A DNA stretch of 48,797 nucleotides from Bacteroidales bacterium (GTDB taxonomy: Bacteria > Bacteroidota > Bacteroidia > Bacteroidales > P3), in the NCBI GenBank assembly GCA_016283175.1, contig JAEEMK010000009.1:1-48797 (forward strand), read 5' to 3'. Shown piece by piece: positions 16,167-25,218 of this stretch (within the stretch, counting starts at the first letter, position 1; every line of letters starts with the position of its first letter). Position numbers and translations under genes: made by a program. The notes beneath the pieces were generated by a model. The model did not search any database. It worked only from the letters and a program-made list of their open reading frames with translations, and had not been told where the DNA came from.

Positions 16167-16913
16167 ATGAATACAATAGAACTCCTCAACAGCCACCGCA
16201 GCATACGAAGATTTCAAAGCCGTACCATAGAGCAAGACAAAATGAACCGCATCCTTGAATGCGGAATGCGCGCCTCGAACACCGGCAATATGCAGATATA
16301 CAGCATTATCGTCACACAGCAGCCTGACAACGTCGCCGCCCTGTCCAAGCTGCATTTCGGACAAGGCAGCACCGCCCCCGCATTCCTTACAATATGCGTC
16401 GATGTTAACCGCTACCACCACTGGTGCCGTCTGCGTGGCTGTGACGAACCTTACGACAACTTCCTTTGGTTGATGTCTGGCACCGTCGACGCCTCGCTTG
16501 CAGCGCAGAACATCTGTGTAGCCGCCGAAGCCGAAGGCCTGGGATTCTGCTACCTCGGCACAGTGATGTACAACACAAAAGCCATTGCCGAGCTGCTGGA
16601 GCTGCCTAAAGGCGTGGTGCCGGTCGTGACCCTCTGTATGGGCTATCCTGCCGAGCAGCCTGCCCTCAGCGAGCGCCTGCCACTGGAAGGTATTGTGCAC
16701 AATGAAAAATATCACGACTACAGTGACGACGATATCGAACGCACACACCGCATCCGCGAGGAGTTCCCTTTTAACAAAGAAATGGTACGCCAGAACGGCA
16801 CCCGCAACCTAGCCGAGATTTTCACCAAGATACGCTACCCCAAGAAAGACAACGTAGCCATCAGCAAGGCGCTGCTCGAATTCGTCGAGCAGGCTGGTAT
16901 GATGGAGCAATAA
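16167..16913 (+). CDS. Nitroreductase-family NAD(P)H oxidoreductase (NfsA/FRP-like)
   Basis: A 248-residue cytoplasmic FMN enzyme of the nitroreductase superfamily. NSHRSIRRFQ near the N-terminus binds the FMN phosphate, and NTGNMQIYSI and AEGLGFCYLG are the other typical segments. The C-terminal extension (NKEMVRQNGTRNLAEIF...) fits the NfsA/FRP branch, which uses NADPH to reduce flavins, quinones or nitro compounds; the physiological substrate is unknown. The frame opens at 16101, but the conserved start is taken as MNTIELLNSHRS at 16167. A start at 16149 is the alternative. Confidence 0.88.
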   Translation: MNTIELLNSHRSIRRFQSRTIEQDKMNRILECGMRASNTGNMQIYSIIVTQQPDNVAALSKLHFGQGSTAPAFLTICVDVNRYHHWCRLRGCDEPYDNFLWLMSGTVDASLAAQNICVAAEAEGLGFCYLGTVMYNTKAIAELLELPKGVVPVVTLCMGYPAEQPALSERLPLEGIVHNEKYHDYSDDDIERTHRIREEFPFNKEMVRQNGTRNLAEIFTKIRYPKKDNVAISKALLEFVEQAGMMEQ

Positions 16914-16931
16914 TCCCATATACACATAAAA

Positions 16932-16965
16932 AAGCGGGGCTTCTTAACGAAGTTCCGCTTTTTTA
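16932..16965. terminator. Bidirectional terminator between convergent genes
   Basis: AAGCGGGGCTTC / GAAGTTCCGCTT (16932-16943, 16949-16960) with two G-T wobble pairs, a 5-nt loop, and an A-run before and T-run after. It serves the nitroreductase gene (plus) and the PepSY-like gene (minus). Confidence 0.85.
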
Positions 16966-16978
16966 TATGTAAACCGAT

Positions 16979-18043
16979 TTACTGCACGTCTCTCGGATCG
17001 AGGGGTTGGGCAAGGAGACCAGTGAACTTGCCGGTGTTGTCGAACTCCATACGGGTGTATTTCAGCGTGTGGCCTGCGGCCTTCTGGCTGACGACTACAT
17101 AAGTGTAGGGTTTAGGCTTCTTGCCGTCCGCACCGCGATATTTGGCGTCAAACTCATAAACAACCATCTTTTCAACACGGTATTTCTCGCCTTTGTACTT
17201 CTCGTTCAAGTATTTGAGGATAGCGCTAGTATAACGTTCCTTGGCAAGAACCTTGCCAGTCTTGATAAGTTTCTCCTCACTCATACTGTAGACAGCCTCA
17301 AATTTATTCTTCTGGTTGTTGGCATAGTAGGCCACGCACTCGTCGCCCGAACGCTCATACCAATCAGGACCAGCGCTAAGGCGTGTGGCTGGATAGCGTT
17401 TTGCGAAATTGGCAGCGATGGCTTGCGACGGCTCGAAAGCTTCTATTTCAGGAACATCCTCAACTGGCTTGGGGCGTTTCTTGTTTGATTTCTTGGTCTT
17501 CGATGTCTCCTCGTCGTTGCTTACATCCTCGGGGTTTGAATGAGTATAGTAGTCCTTTTTCACTACATCAGGATCAGGAGCAGTGGAACGCTGCAGTTTT
17601 CCGCGAGTGTCAAAAATCATCTCGCAATCTGCCGAACCCAAACCCTTCTTGACAATGACCATACGATAATAATTATCGCCACTCATTTCTTCAACATATT
17701 CAGTGCTTTTGATTCGATAGCCAGGATAATTGTTGACAAAATAAGTATTCATCATTGTAGGGCATTCTTCCAGCGCAACGGGGAACGAGCTGTACTGCCA
17801 GTCGCCATTGGCGGTGAAATAGCAGCGTCCGTTCTGTCCATCAGTGACAAACTCGGCAATATACTGTCCCGGAGCCTGATACCACGTCTTGACCTTATAA
17901 GACTCATAAGTCTTTTCGAGCGACAGCAACACCGATTTTGGAACATCGGTCTCTTTCACTTTGGTCTGCGCCGCAACCAACAATGGCAGGCACATCAACA
18001 TCAAGGCTATGACTTTAGAATTACAGATTCTTAAACTTTTCAT
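16979..18043 (-). CDS. PepSY-like exported protein
   Basis: A 354-residue exported protein with a signal peptide ending LLVAAQ. The N-terminal half has the PepSY-like pattern (VPKSVLLSLEKTY, VKTWYQAPGQYIAEF, CYFTANGDWQYSS), followed by a second similar unit (TYFVNNYPGYRIKSTEYVEE). A basic, low-complexity linker (KTKKSNKKRPKP) separates this from a third unit near 205-350, which ends with a DNTGKFTGL segment. PepSY-like proteins in Bacteroidetes are periplasmic or outer-membrane associated and of unknown role. The three-unit arrangement and the central lysine-rich linker are the notable features. Confidence 0.75.
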   Translation of the reverse strand: MKSLRICNSKVIALMLMCLPLLVAAQTKVKETDVPKSVLLSLEKTYESYKVKTWYQAPGQYIAEFVTDGQNGRCYFTANGDWQYSSFPVALEECPTMMNTYFVNNYPGYRIKSTEYVEEMSGDNYYRMVIVKKGLGSADCEMIFDTRGKLQRSTAPDPDVVKKDYYTHSNPEDVSNDEETSKTKKSNKKRPKPVEDVPEIEAFEPSQAIAANFAKRYPATRLSAGPDWYERSGDECVAYYANNQKNKFEAVYSMSEEKLIKTGKVLAKERYTSAILKYLNEKYKGEKYRVEKMVVYEFDAKYRGADGKKPKPYTYVVVSQKAAGHTLKYTRMEFDNTGKFTGLLAQPLDPRDVQ

Positions 18044-18177
18044 AATCTTCTTTTTTTCGATTTAGTCTTACTTGCGGGCCGAATATTGCATCTGCCCCCT
18101 CGATTTTTTAACACTGGAAACGTTGAAATGTTAAAATTATTATACGGAGAAAAGATTATTTTGTTTCAATTTTTCGT

Positions 18178-19476
18178 TCAGGCGTTCCTGAAAAGCACAT
18201 CTTTGCGGTCAGGGCTTACCGACACAGCCATAATGCGGACACCTGTGCGCAGTTCCAGCGCCGACAGGTATGCTTGCAACTTCGCAGGCAACTCTTCATA
18301 GCTCTTGGCCTTGTTCAGTTCCTGTTTCCAACCCTCAAACGAGACAAGATTCGGTCTAATTTCCACCTCGTTGAATTCAAATGGGATTTCATCGGTCTCT
18401 TTGTCGTTGATAATGTAGCTGGTACACATCTTCACCTCATCAAAATCGTTCATCACATCAGGCTTGGTAACAATAAGATCTGTCACGCCGTTAAGCATAC
18501 AGGCATAACGCAATGCCGGGATATCAATCCATCCGCAGCGGCGTGCACGTCCGGTGGTGGCTCCGAATTCGTGACCCAATTCACAGAGCGTGTGGCCTGT
18601 AGCATCGAACAACTCGGTCGGGAACGGACCGGCACCGACACGGGTGCAGTAAGCCTTTGTGATGCCCATAACGCGTCCTATTGTCGACGGAGCGACACCG
18701 AGACCCGAGCAAACGCCGGCAGTGATGGTCGACGACGAAGTAACGAACGGATACGAGCCGAAATCAATGTCCAGCATAGAGCCCTGGGCACCTTCTGCAA
18801 GGACCTTCTTGCCTTCTTTCAAGCAGTTGTTGATGAAATATTCGCTGTTTATAAGTTTGAATTTGCGCAACGTCTCGAGCGATTCCATCCAGCGCACCTC
18901 GTACTCTTCAAGACTCATACCGTTGATACGGAACGCTTCGACATCGAACTTGAGCATTTTGGCCATCTGGATGTGCTGGAACTTGAGCAACTGGTATTTC
19001 TCTCTGAAATCGAACTCCAATATGTCACCGACACGAATGCCTGTACGGGCAATTTTGTCGGTATAAGCAGGACCGATGCCTTTCAATGTCGAGCCAATTT
19101 TGGCATTGCCCTTGGCCTGTTCGTTGGCAGCGTCGAGCAGGCGGTGCGACGGCAGTATCAAATGTGCCTTCTTTGAGATGTAGAGATTCTCGGTGGGCTC
19201 GACATTCTTCTGACGCAGTGCATCGACTTCTTCGCTGAAGATGGCAGGCTCTATGAGCACACCGTTGCCAATGACATTCAGTTTCTGCTTGTGGAATATG
19301 CCGGAAGGGATGATATGGAGCACGTGCTTGATGCCATTGAACTCAAGGGTATGGCCAGCGTTGGGGCCTCCCTGGAAACGGGCTATGACATCATAATCGG
19401 GCGTCAAAACATCGACAATCTTGCCTTTTCCTTCGTCGCCCCACTGCAAACCTAACAAAACATCTACTTTACTCAT
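18178..19476 (-). CDS. purA: Adenylosuccinate synthetase
   Basis: Cytoplasmic GTP-dependent ligase (432 residues) joining IMP and aspartate in AMP synthesis. The N-terminal GLQWGDEGKGK loop carries the catalytic Asp and GTP contacts, and GGPNAGHT carries the catalytic His. EGAQGSMLDIDFGSYPFVTSS and the guanine-binding TKPDVM segment are also present. It lies 134 bp after the PepSY-like gene's start and is transcribed in the same direction; upstream lies the 202-residue gene. No purine riboswitch is visible in the short leader. Confidence 0.97.
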   Translation of the reverse strand: MSKVDVLLGLQWGDEGKGKIVDVLTPDYDVIARFQGGPNAGHTLEFNGIKHVLHIIPSGIFHKQKLNVIGNGVLIEPAIFSEEVDALRQKNVEPTENLYISKKAHLILPSHRLLDAANEQAKGNAKIGSTLKGIGPAYTDKIARTGIRVGDILEFDFREKYQLLKFQHIQMAKMLKFDVEAFRINGMSLEEYEVRWMESLETLRKFKLINSEYFINNCLKEGKKVLAEGAQGSMLDIDFGSYPFVTSSSTITAGVCSGLGVAPSTIGRVMGITKAYCTRVGAGPFPTELFDATGHTLCELGHEFGATTGRARRCGWIDIPALRYACMLNGVTDLIVTKPDVMNDFDEVKMCTSYIINDKETDEIPFEFNEVEIRPNLVSFEGWKQELNKAKSYEELPAKLQAYLSALELRTGVRIMAVSVSPDRKDVLFRNA

Positions 19477-19612
19477 TTCAGTATTTCTTTTATATTTTAT
19501 TATTTTCTAAACACATACACGCTTCAGACGAGCACAATGGTTGTCTGAAAAACGTTACGAAGATACGAATAATTTTTGAAACAGCGGAAAATTGAAACGA
19601 AATAAAACATTA

Positions 19613-20221
19613 TTATTTGTCACGCTGCAACTTGAACCACTCTACAAACTCGGGCAGGTCGTCGAGCGGGCGGAAGCCAGCCTTGAAGGGTTCCTCGGGT
19701 ATGGCACAGGTGTCAAGATAGCCTATCAGCGTGGCGCAGTCGAATTCGCCAATCATAGCCTCGATAGTAACATAGACTCCAACCAGCTGATCATCGTCGT
19801 CTGACACAGGATTTGGCAAAGCGACACGTATGCCCAGTATGTCCGGTTCTTCTTCGCTCTCAAGCTGCATAAAATACATCTGTTTGGTTTCAAAACGGTA
19901 TTTATCGAAAGTCACCTTAAGGTCAGTGCCTTTGGGCTGTTTGAAAGCAACAAACTCCCACCAGTCGAGGTCGGGTGCATTGTCGACAAGTTCAACAACA
20001 TAGCGGAACAAATCGGTGTCGCCTTCAGCCGAAAAGGTAAGCGTGCGTCCCGACGGTGTCGGCTCGCCCATCTCGAAGGTTAAACCCTCGCAATAGGCAT
20101 CAAGCTGCCCTTGAAGATTTTCCAGAAGATTCTGCTGCTCTTTTTCTTCCAAATCGCCGAGCATCGTAAGCTGCTCGTTGTTGTCGGCAAACCATTGCCA
20201 AAATTTCTCGTAGTCGTGCAT
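19613..20221 (-). CDS. Uncharacterised acidic 202-residue protein
   Basis: I cannot name a characterised family. There is no signal peptide or membrane helix. The protein is acidic and Trp-rich at the N-terminus (YEKFWQWFADNNEQL) with a central segment DLDWWEFVAFKQPKG and a C-terminal GYLDTCAIPEEPF...LPEFVEWFKLQRDK. This gives the impression of a cytoplasmic alpha/beta protein conserved as a single domain, resembling widely distributed bacterial hypothetical proteins that contain a WWEF/KQPKG motif. It starts about 70 bp downstream (minus strand) of palindrome copy 2 and precedes purA. Confidence 0.75.
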   Translation of the reverse strand: MHDYEKFWQWFADNNEQLTMLGDLEEKEQQNLLENLQGQLDAYCEGLTFEMGEPTPSGRTLTFSAEGDTDLFRYVVELVDNAPDLDWWEFVAFKQPKGTDLKVTFDKYRFETKQMYFMQLESEEEPDILGIRVALPNPVSDDDDQLVGVYVTIEAMIGEFDCATLIGYLDTCAIPEEPFKAGFRPLDDLPEFVEWFKLQRDK

Positions 20222-20291
20222 CGTATGAAAATTTTACAAATTTACAGTATTTACAGGCATTTTCGGACATTTCCCGGCAAAACCTTCCCTC

Positions 20292-20388
20292 GCATATGTA
20301 CAGTATTTGTACAGTATATGTACAGTATATGTACGCTTCAGAAGCGTACATATACTGTACATATACTGTACAAATACTGTACATATGC
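20292..20388. repeat. Long palindrome, copy 2
   Basis: Two perfectly complementary 48-nt arms (20292-20339, 20341-20388) around a single A. The build matches copy 1 (four TATWTGTACAG-type units per arm), but the W base of the innermost unit is A in the left arm with the matching change in the right arm, so pairing is kept. It lies between murB (upstream) and the 202-residue gene on the minus strand. Confidence 0.95.
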
Positions 20389-20464
20389 CTTAGAAAGTAC
20401 TTTAAATACCTGGTTCATATATAGTTATATTATCAACCGCCAAATCACCCTAACTTTTTAATAA

Positions 20465-21493
20465 TCAAACAAATATTGCTTCACATTCCAATTTTACACC
20501 AAAATGGCTATAAACATCGGCTATGATGGCATCAGCCAATATACGTACATCTGCCCCACTGCAGCCACCAAGGTTGACAAGTACAAGTGCCTGTTTTTCG
20601 TACACTCCAGCACGACCCATAGCACGGCCCTTCCATCCACGGTGTTCTATCATCCAGCCGGCTGCCAGTTTGTAGCGTCCGTCGCCGGCAGGGAACGAAA
20701 CGATATCGGGATACTCGCTTCTTATGGTTTCATATGTTGTGCCATCGACAACAGGGTTCTTGAAGAAACTGCCTGCGCTTCCAACAGTTTTAGGATTTGG
20801 CAGTTTGGAGTTGCGCACCTCGCTTACGACGTCGGCCAGCTGTCGAGCCGTGGGCGAATCAATGCCACGCTCGGCAACAGCCGTAGCCAAAGCCTTGTAA
20901 GAAAGGTCGGGAACGAAATCGCAAGTCAGCGCAAAAACAACACGATCAATGAGAAAGCGGTCTTTCCACTCGCCTTTAAAACGCGACCATCGGTAGCCGA
21001 AGCCGCAGTCTGCAGCATCAATCCATTGTTGCACACCTTTTTGGATGTCATAACAATGCACTTGTGCCACAACATCTTTGGCCTCCCTGCCATAGGCGCC
21101 GACATTCTGCACCGGAGCGGCGCCAACACATCCGGGTATCGAAGCCAGGTTTTCGAGACCGTGCCACCCATTGTCGATGCAGCGGTCGACAAATTCTGCC
21201 CACACCTCGCCGGCACCAGCTTCAACATAAGCGACACCGTTTTCGGTACCGACCAAATGGACACCTTTGTTGTCGGGATGAACAATAATGCCGTCATAGC
21301 GGTCGGGAAGTACCACATTGCTGCCTCCCCCAAGAATGAAAAAAGGCGAATTGCGCAGCAGTTCGGACTCCATTAGTGCTACATAATCATCGTCAGAGCA
21401 GAGCCTTACAAATCCTGCCGCCACAGCAGGGATTCCGAAAGTATTGTATTTTTGCAGAGGAAACTCTGTGTCAATTTGCGGTCGGGTTGTCAT
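20465..21493 (-). CDS. murB: UDP-N-acetylmuramate dehydrogenase
   Basis: Cytoplasmic FAD enzyme (342 residues) that reduces UDP-GlcNAc-enolpyruvate to UDP-MurNAc with NADPH, the second committed step of peptidoglycan synthesis. The FAD-binding segment FFILGGGSNVVLPD, the IPGCVGAAPVQNVGAYG motif and the catalytic GSAGSFFKNP (with the proton-donor Ser) are present. The layout fits type I MurB, with its extra C-terminal loop. Its ATG overlaps the stop of the preceding NTPase-CYTH gene by 4 bp (ATGA), so translation is coupled. It is the last gene of the operon. Confidence 0.96.
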   Translation of the reverse strand: MTTRPQIDTEFPLQKYNTFGIPAVAAGFVRLCSDDDYVALMESELLRNSPFFILGGGSNVVLPDRYDGIIVHPDNKGVHLVGTENGVAYVEAGAGEVWAEFVDRCIDNGWHGLENLASIPGCVGAAPVQNVGAYGREAKDVVAQVHCYDIQKGVQQWIDAADCGFGYRWSRFKGEWKDRFLIDRVVFALTCDFVPDLSYKALATAVAERGIDSPTARQLADVVSEVRNSKLPNPKTVGSAGSFFKNPVVDGTTYETIRSEYPDIVSFPAGDGRYKLAAGWMIEHRGWKGRAMGRAGVYEKQALVLVNLGGCSGADVRILADAIIADVYSHFGVKLECEAIFV

Positions 21494-22575
21494 CTTTTGG
21501 CTATGTTTGAATTGTAATACATAGGATCTCCCGTCACATCCTTCACCACGTGCAGGAACGGCGGGAAATCAACTGCCGAAGCATCCTCGGCATCTTCTAT
21601 TTCCAGAAGCAGATGTTCAAGGCGAGGGTTAAGGAACTCGTCAAGTTCAAAATATTGATCTTTCCACAAAAAGCAGCAACGGAGTTTATGGACAGGATGT
21701 TTGTCGGGATTGGCCTCGAGCAGCAATTCTCGATATTGCTTTTCGTCAATCTGACGTTCGTGCTCGTAGTTGCGATCCTCCGAAAGACGTATTTTTGTCG
21801 TGAGGAAATAGACATTGTGACCATTTTCGCCACGCATACGCAGACGGCGTTCCTGTCCGTCGAGAGGCATCAGATAGGTTTGCACTATCTCGCTAACATT
21901 GCCGTTTGGTATTTCCGCAATCTTGTCAACCAAGTATTTACGTTCTATTTCTATTGGTTGCGGCACTCCCAAAACGTGAGCTATTTCTTTCAGCACGCGA
22001 TTCATTTTCTCTTCAAAGCCGCAGTCGTTGCTAACCACACGCAAATGGGGATGTCCCGTCCAAACGGTCATCAGGCGGTCGTCGATTTCACGAGCCTGTT
22101 CGGGTGTCTCGCTGCGCGCCGCGTTGTTGCCAAGGGTGTAGAAGCTTTCAGCGCCCTTGGCGGCCGTGGACATATGAATCACAGCCGAATAGCGGGCATC
22201 GCGCAGTTCGACAACTGTTTTCCCCATCGAATCGAGCAGTGCGTCCCACATCTCACGGCGCATATATGCTCTGATGTCCATCGTGCCACGGTCGCAGACT
22301 ATCAGCGACGGTCGGTCGCTGCACTTGGCAATGCGTTCCATACGGTCTTCCATTTCAAGCTGAAATTCCATCAACTGGCGTTCACTTTCAATAAAAAGCG
22401 ACTTGTTGGCAGTCAAGAAATCGACACCCGACTGCGAAAAAAGAGTAGCTGCCTCAGGAACGGTCAGCACATAATAGCCTATGTCCGAGAAATGTTCCAC
22501 GATGCGCGCCAGCGCCGTGGTTTTGCCGGCACAAGGGCCGCCTGTCAACACGATTTTAGTGACATCTTTGCTCAT
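21490..22575 (-). CDS. NTPase-CYTH domain fusion (TTD14-like)
   Basis: A 361-residue cytoplasmic protein. Residues 1 to about 200 are a P-loop ATPase of the AAA_28 type: Walker A GGPCAGKTT (12-20), a Walker B-like LIVCDRG (91-97). Residues 208-361 are a CYTH (triphosphate tunnel) domain opening with the hallmark IEIERKYLV (208-216) and containing ELDEFL and LEIEDAED acidic pairs. Fusions of these two domains also occur in the eukaryotic TRPL translocation defect protein 14. The CYTH tunnel hydrolyses or binds triphosphates, inorganic or organic. The gene overlaps murB by 4 bp and starts 3 bp after the MATE gene. The substrate is unknown. Confidence 0.88.
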   Translation of the reverse strand: MSKDVTKIVLTGGPCAGKTTALARIVEHFSDIGYYVLTVPEAATLFSQSGVDFLTANKSLFIESERQLMEFQLEMEDRMERIAKCSDRPSLIVCDRGTMDIRAYMRREMWDALLDSMGKTVVELRDARYSAVIHMSTAAKGAESFYTLGNNAARSETPEQAREIDDRLMTVWTGHPHLRVVSNDCGFEEKMNRVLKEIAHVLGVPQPIEIERKYLVDKIAEIPNGNVSEIVQTYLMPLDGQERRLRMRGENGHNVYFLTTKIRLSEDRNYEHERQIDEKQYRELLLEANPDKHPVHKLRCCFLWKDQYFELDEFLNPRLEHLLLEIEDAEDASAVDFPPFLHVVKDVTGDPMYYNSNIAKR

Positions 22576-22578
22576 AAT

Positions 22579-24009
22579 TCAATTTTTATCTGGTTTAGGT
22601 CCAAGTTCTTTGCGAGGTCTACGCAGCGGAGGCACGTATCCTTTGTGGAACACCTGTCTGTGTGTCAGCAGAAGCACCGTCGACAGCGCAGCCCCGAGCA
22701 GGTCGCATATAGCACACGAAAGCCAAACGCCGGTAACGCCGTCACCTCCGGCACGATGGATTATGCCGGGAAGCACCAACGATATGGGTATAAGGAATAT
22801 CACTTGCCTGGACAGGCTTGTGACAATGGCTATCCAAGGTTGATCAATGGCTTGGAACAGCTGCGAGTTAGTGATAGTATATGCTATGAACGGCGCGAAG
22901 ACCATCAGATAGCGTAATGCCGGCACACCGACAGAAAGGATCGATTCTTCGGAATTGAAAAACTGGATAATAGTGCGCGGGAAAAGTATTGACACTGCCG
23001 AGCCTATGATGCCCAATGCAACGCAGACTTTGAGCGTCAGTATGTACACCTCGCGCAGACGGTCGTTGTGGCCGGCACCATAGTTGTAGCCAGCTATGGG
23101 TTGCATTCCCTGGCAGACACCAAGGAATGTCATAACTATAAGACCAGCAGCAGAATTGACAACGCCATATACAGCCACAGCGTTGTCGCCGCCATACAAG
23201 GCCAATTGCCTGTTGAGTACAGCCACAACGGCAAAAGCCGCCACATTCATCGAGAAGGGGCTGATGCCTATTGCCAGAATATTGCGGAAGATGTATAGCT
23301 TTGGAGCCCAGGCGTGAGCCTTGAATCGTATGAAACTGTGCGGTTGCACGAAATGCGCCACCGACACCAATGCCGTCATAGCCATCGATATGGTTGTACC
23401 CCAAGCGGCACCGACAACACCCAAGCCAAAGACGCCAATGAACAAATAATCAAGAAATATGTTGAGAACAGCTCCGCTTATCATTATCCACATTGCCTTC
23501 GACGGATAGCCCGAGGCTCGTATCAGACCCGTAAGGTTGTAAGTCACTGTAACAAGGAACATTCCCGGCAGCACAATGTCCATATACTGACAGGCGAAAT
23601 CGAGTGTCTGCTGCGAAGCACCGAAGAGGGTGAGTATGGGGCGCATCCAGATATATCCGGCAGTAACAAACAGAAAACCAAAGAAAAAAGTCAAAAGCAT
23701 AGTATTGCCCAAAATCTTCTCGGCCCAGCGTACATCCTTACGACCAAGCACAATACTCATTCGCGACGAAGAACCTGCACCGACAAGCGAACCGAATGCG
23801 TGGATGATGTTCATCACTGGAAATGTGATGGCCAATGCAGCCAAATATAGTGTTCCATAACCGTCGGCACTGTGTCCCAGAAAGACACGGTCGACGATAT
23901 TATATACCGACGTTACCACCTGGCTCACCACGGCAGGAAGAGCATATTCCAGCAGCAACGCGCTTATTTTTTTGGTTTCAAGTTGTTTTGTCTTGTCTAT
24001 CTCGCCCAT
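22579..24009 (-). CDS. MATE-family multidrug/Na+ antiporter
   Basis: A 476-residue inner-membrane protein with about 12 transmembrane helices in two similar halves, of the MepA-like branch of MATE transporters. Typical segments are the first-helix LPAVVSQVVTSVYNIVDRVFLGH and, in the second half, GVCQGMQPIAGYNYGAG. The family exports cationic drugs or metabolites driven by Na+ or H+. It sits 6 bp after the M20 amidohydrolase gene and 3 bp before the NTPase-CYTH gene, so it is in the middle of an operon. The substrate cannot be inferred; envelope precursor genes nearby make an envelope-related metabolite possible. Confidence 0.93.
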   Translation of the reverse strand: MGEIDKTKQLETKKISALLLEYALPAVVSQVVTSVYNIVDRVFLGHSADGYGTLYLAALAITFPVMNIIHAFGSLVGAGSSSRMSIVLGRKDVRWAEKILGNTMLLTFFFGFLFVTAGYIWMRPILTLFGASQQTLDFACQYMDIVLPGMFLVTVTYNLTGLIRASGYPSKAMWIMISGAVLNIFLDYLFIGVFGLGVVGAAWGTTISMAMTALVSVAHFVQPHSFIRFKAHAWAPKLYIFRNILAIGISPFSMNVAAFAVVAVLNRQLALYGGDNAVAVYGVVNSAAGLIVMTFLGVCQGMQPIAGYNYGAGHNDRLREVYILTLKVCVALGIIGSAVSILFPRTIIQFFNSEESILSVGVPALRYLMVFAPFIAYTITNSQLFQAIDQPWIAIVTSLSRQVIFLIPISLVLPGIIHRAGGDGVTGVWLSCAICDLLGAALSTVLLLTHRQVFHKGYVPPLRRPRKELGPKPDKN

Positions 24010-24015
24010 TAAAAA

Positions 24016-25218
24016 CTACTGTTGTTTGATTCTGTTGTTCAATGCCATAAAGGCGTTGTATGCCACCAGGCCGTTGGCCAGTTCTATAGAGCGCTCATCG
24101 ACGATGAGGTTGGGTCGATGCAAATTGCTGAACGGCGTACCGGGTTCGTGTATTCCTATGCGGAAATAGCAGGCAGGTATCTTCTGCGCGAAGAACGCGA
24201 AATCCTCGGCAGTCATACGCATATCAAGCCATTCAACCTTGTCGCTGCCCAAAAAGGCACAGGCGTTGTCATATACCTGCTGCGTACATTCATCGTCATT
24301 GACGACATATGGATAGCCGTAATCTATAAACAAATCGCACTCGCCACCCATACTTTCAGCTATGCCGCACGATATCTTGCGAATCTTTTCGTGAGCCTCG
24401 AGGCGCCATTTCTCGTCGAAAGTGCGTATTATACCCTCCATTTTTACCTCGTCGGGGATTATGTTGGTACGGCCGCTACCAATAAATTTTCCAAAGCTCA
24501 AGGTGGTAGGCATCATCGGCGACGCGTTGCGGCTCACCACTTGCTGCAATGCAACAACGATGTGACTGGCAATAAGGATGGGATCGACACTGAGATGCGG
24601 CGTAGCGCCGTGGCCTCCCCTGCCCTTCACTGTCCAATATAGTTCATCGGTCGAAGCCATATATTTGCCTTTGCGCATTCCGACACGGCCGAAGTCCATT
24701 TCGGGCAAACAGTGGAAAGAGTATATCTCGTTGGGCATCAACTCATCGAACAACCCGTCGTCCATCATCATCCTTGCCCCGCCAGGATACATTTCCTCCG
24801 AAGGCTCGAAGATGAACATCAGAGTTCCGTTAAGTTCCTCGCGCAACTCGCAAAGAATTTTGGCCGCACCCAACAACGAGCTTGTGTGCATATCGTGACC
24901 ACAGGCGTGCATAACGCCAGGATTTTCAGAAGCAAACGGCAACCCAGTAGCCTCCTGCAAAGGCAGTGCATCGTAGTCACTGCGCAAAGCCACGCAATAG
25001 CCATCGGGGTCAATGCCACCTCGCAAAATGGCCATACAACCCGTCTTGCCTATGCCCGTGCGCGGTTCCAGCCCCATTTCACGCAGACGGTCGGCCACAT
25101 ATGCCATCGTTCCAAACTCTTGCTGCGACAAATCGGGATGGCGATGCAGCCAACGACGCCACTCTATAACTTCAGGGTTTATCCTTTTAGCGATTTCTTT
25201 TATCTTTTCAATCATCAT
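24016..25218 (-). CDS. M20-family amidohydrolase
   Basis: A 400-residue cytoplasmic zinc-dependent amidohydrolase of the IAA-amino acid hydrolase/hippuricase group. Metal-ligand motifs are visible: HACGHD, the acidic pair in FEPSEE, and MTAEDFAFF near the end. The dimerisation-domain segment GRGGHGATPHLSVDP is also present. The family splits N-acyl or N-carbamoyl amino acids or N-acetyl-diaminopimelate. Because murB and GH20 genes share the operon, cleavage of a cell-wall-derived N-acyl compound is one reading, but this is inference. The gene overlaps the end of the acyltransferase gene by 11 bp. Confidence 0.92.
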   Translation of the reverse strand: MMIEKIKEIAKRINPEVIEWRRWLHRHPDLSQQEFGTMAYVADRLREMGLEPRTGIGKTGCMAILRGGIDPDGYCVALRSDYDALPLQEATGLPFASENPGVMHACGHDMHTSSLLGAAKILCELREELNGTLMFIFEPSEEMYPGGARMMMDDGLFDELMPNEIYSFHCLPEMDFGRVGMRKGKYMASTDELYWTVKGRGGHGATPHLSVDPILIASHIVVALQQVVSRNASPMMPTTLSFGKFIGSGRTNIIPDEVKMEGIIRTFDEKWRLEAHEKIRKISCGIAESMGGECDLFIDYGYPYVVNDDECTQQVYDNACAFLGSDKVEWLDMRMTAEDFAFFAQKIPACYFRIGIHEPGTPFSNLHRPNLIVDERSIELANGLVAYNAFMALNNRIKQQ

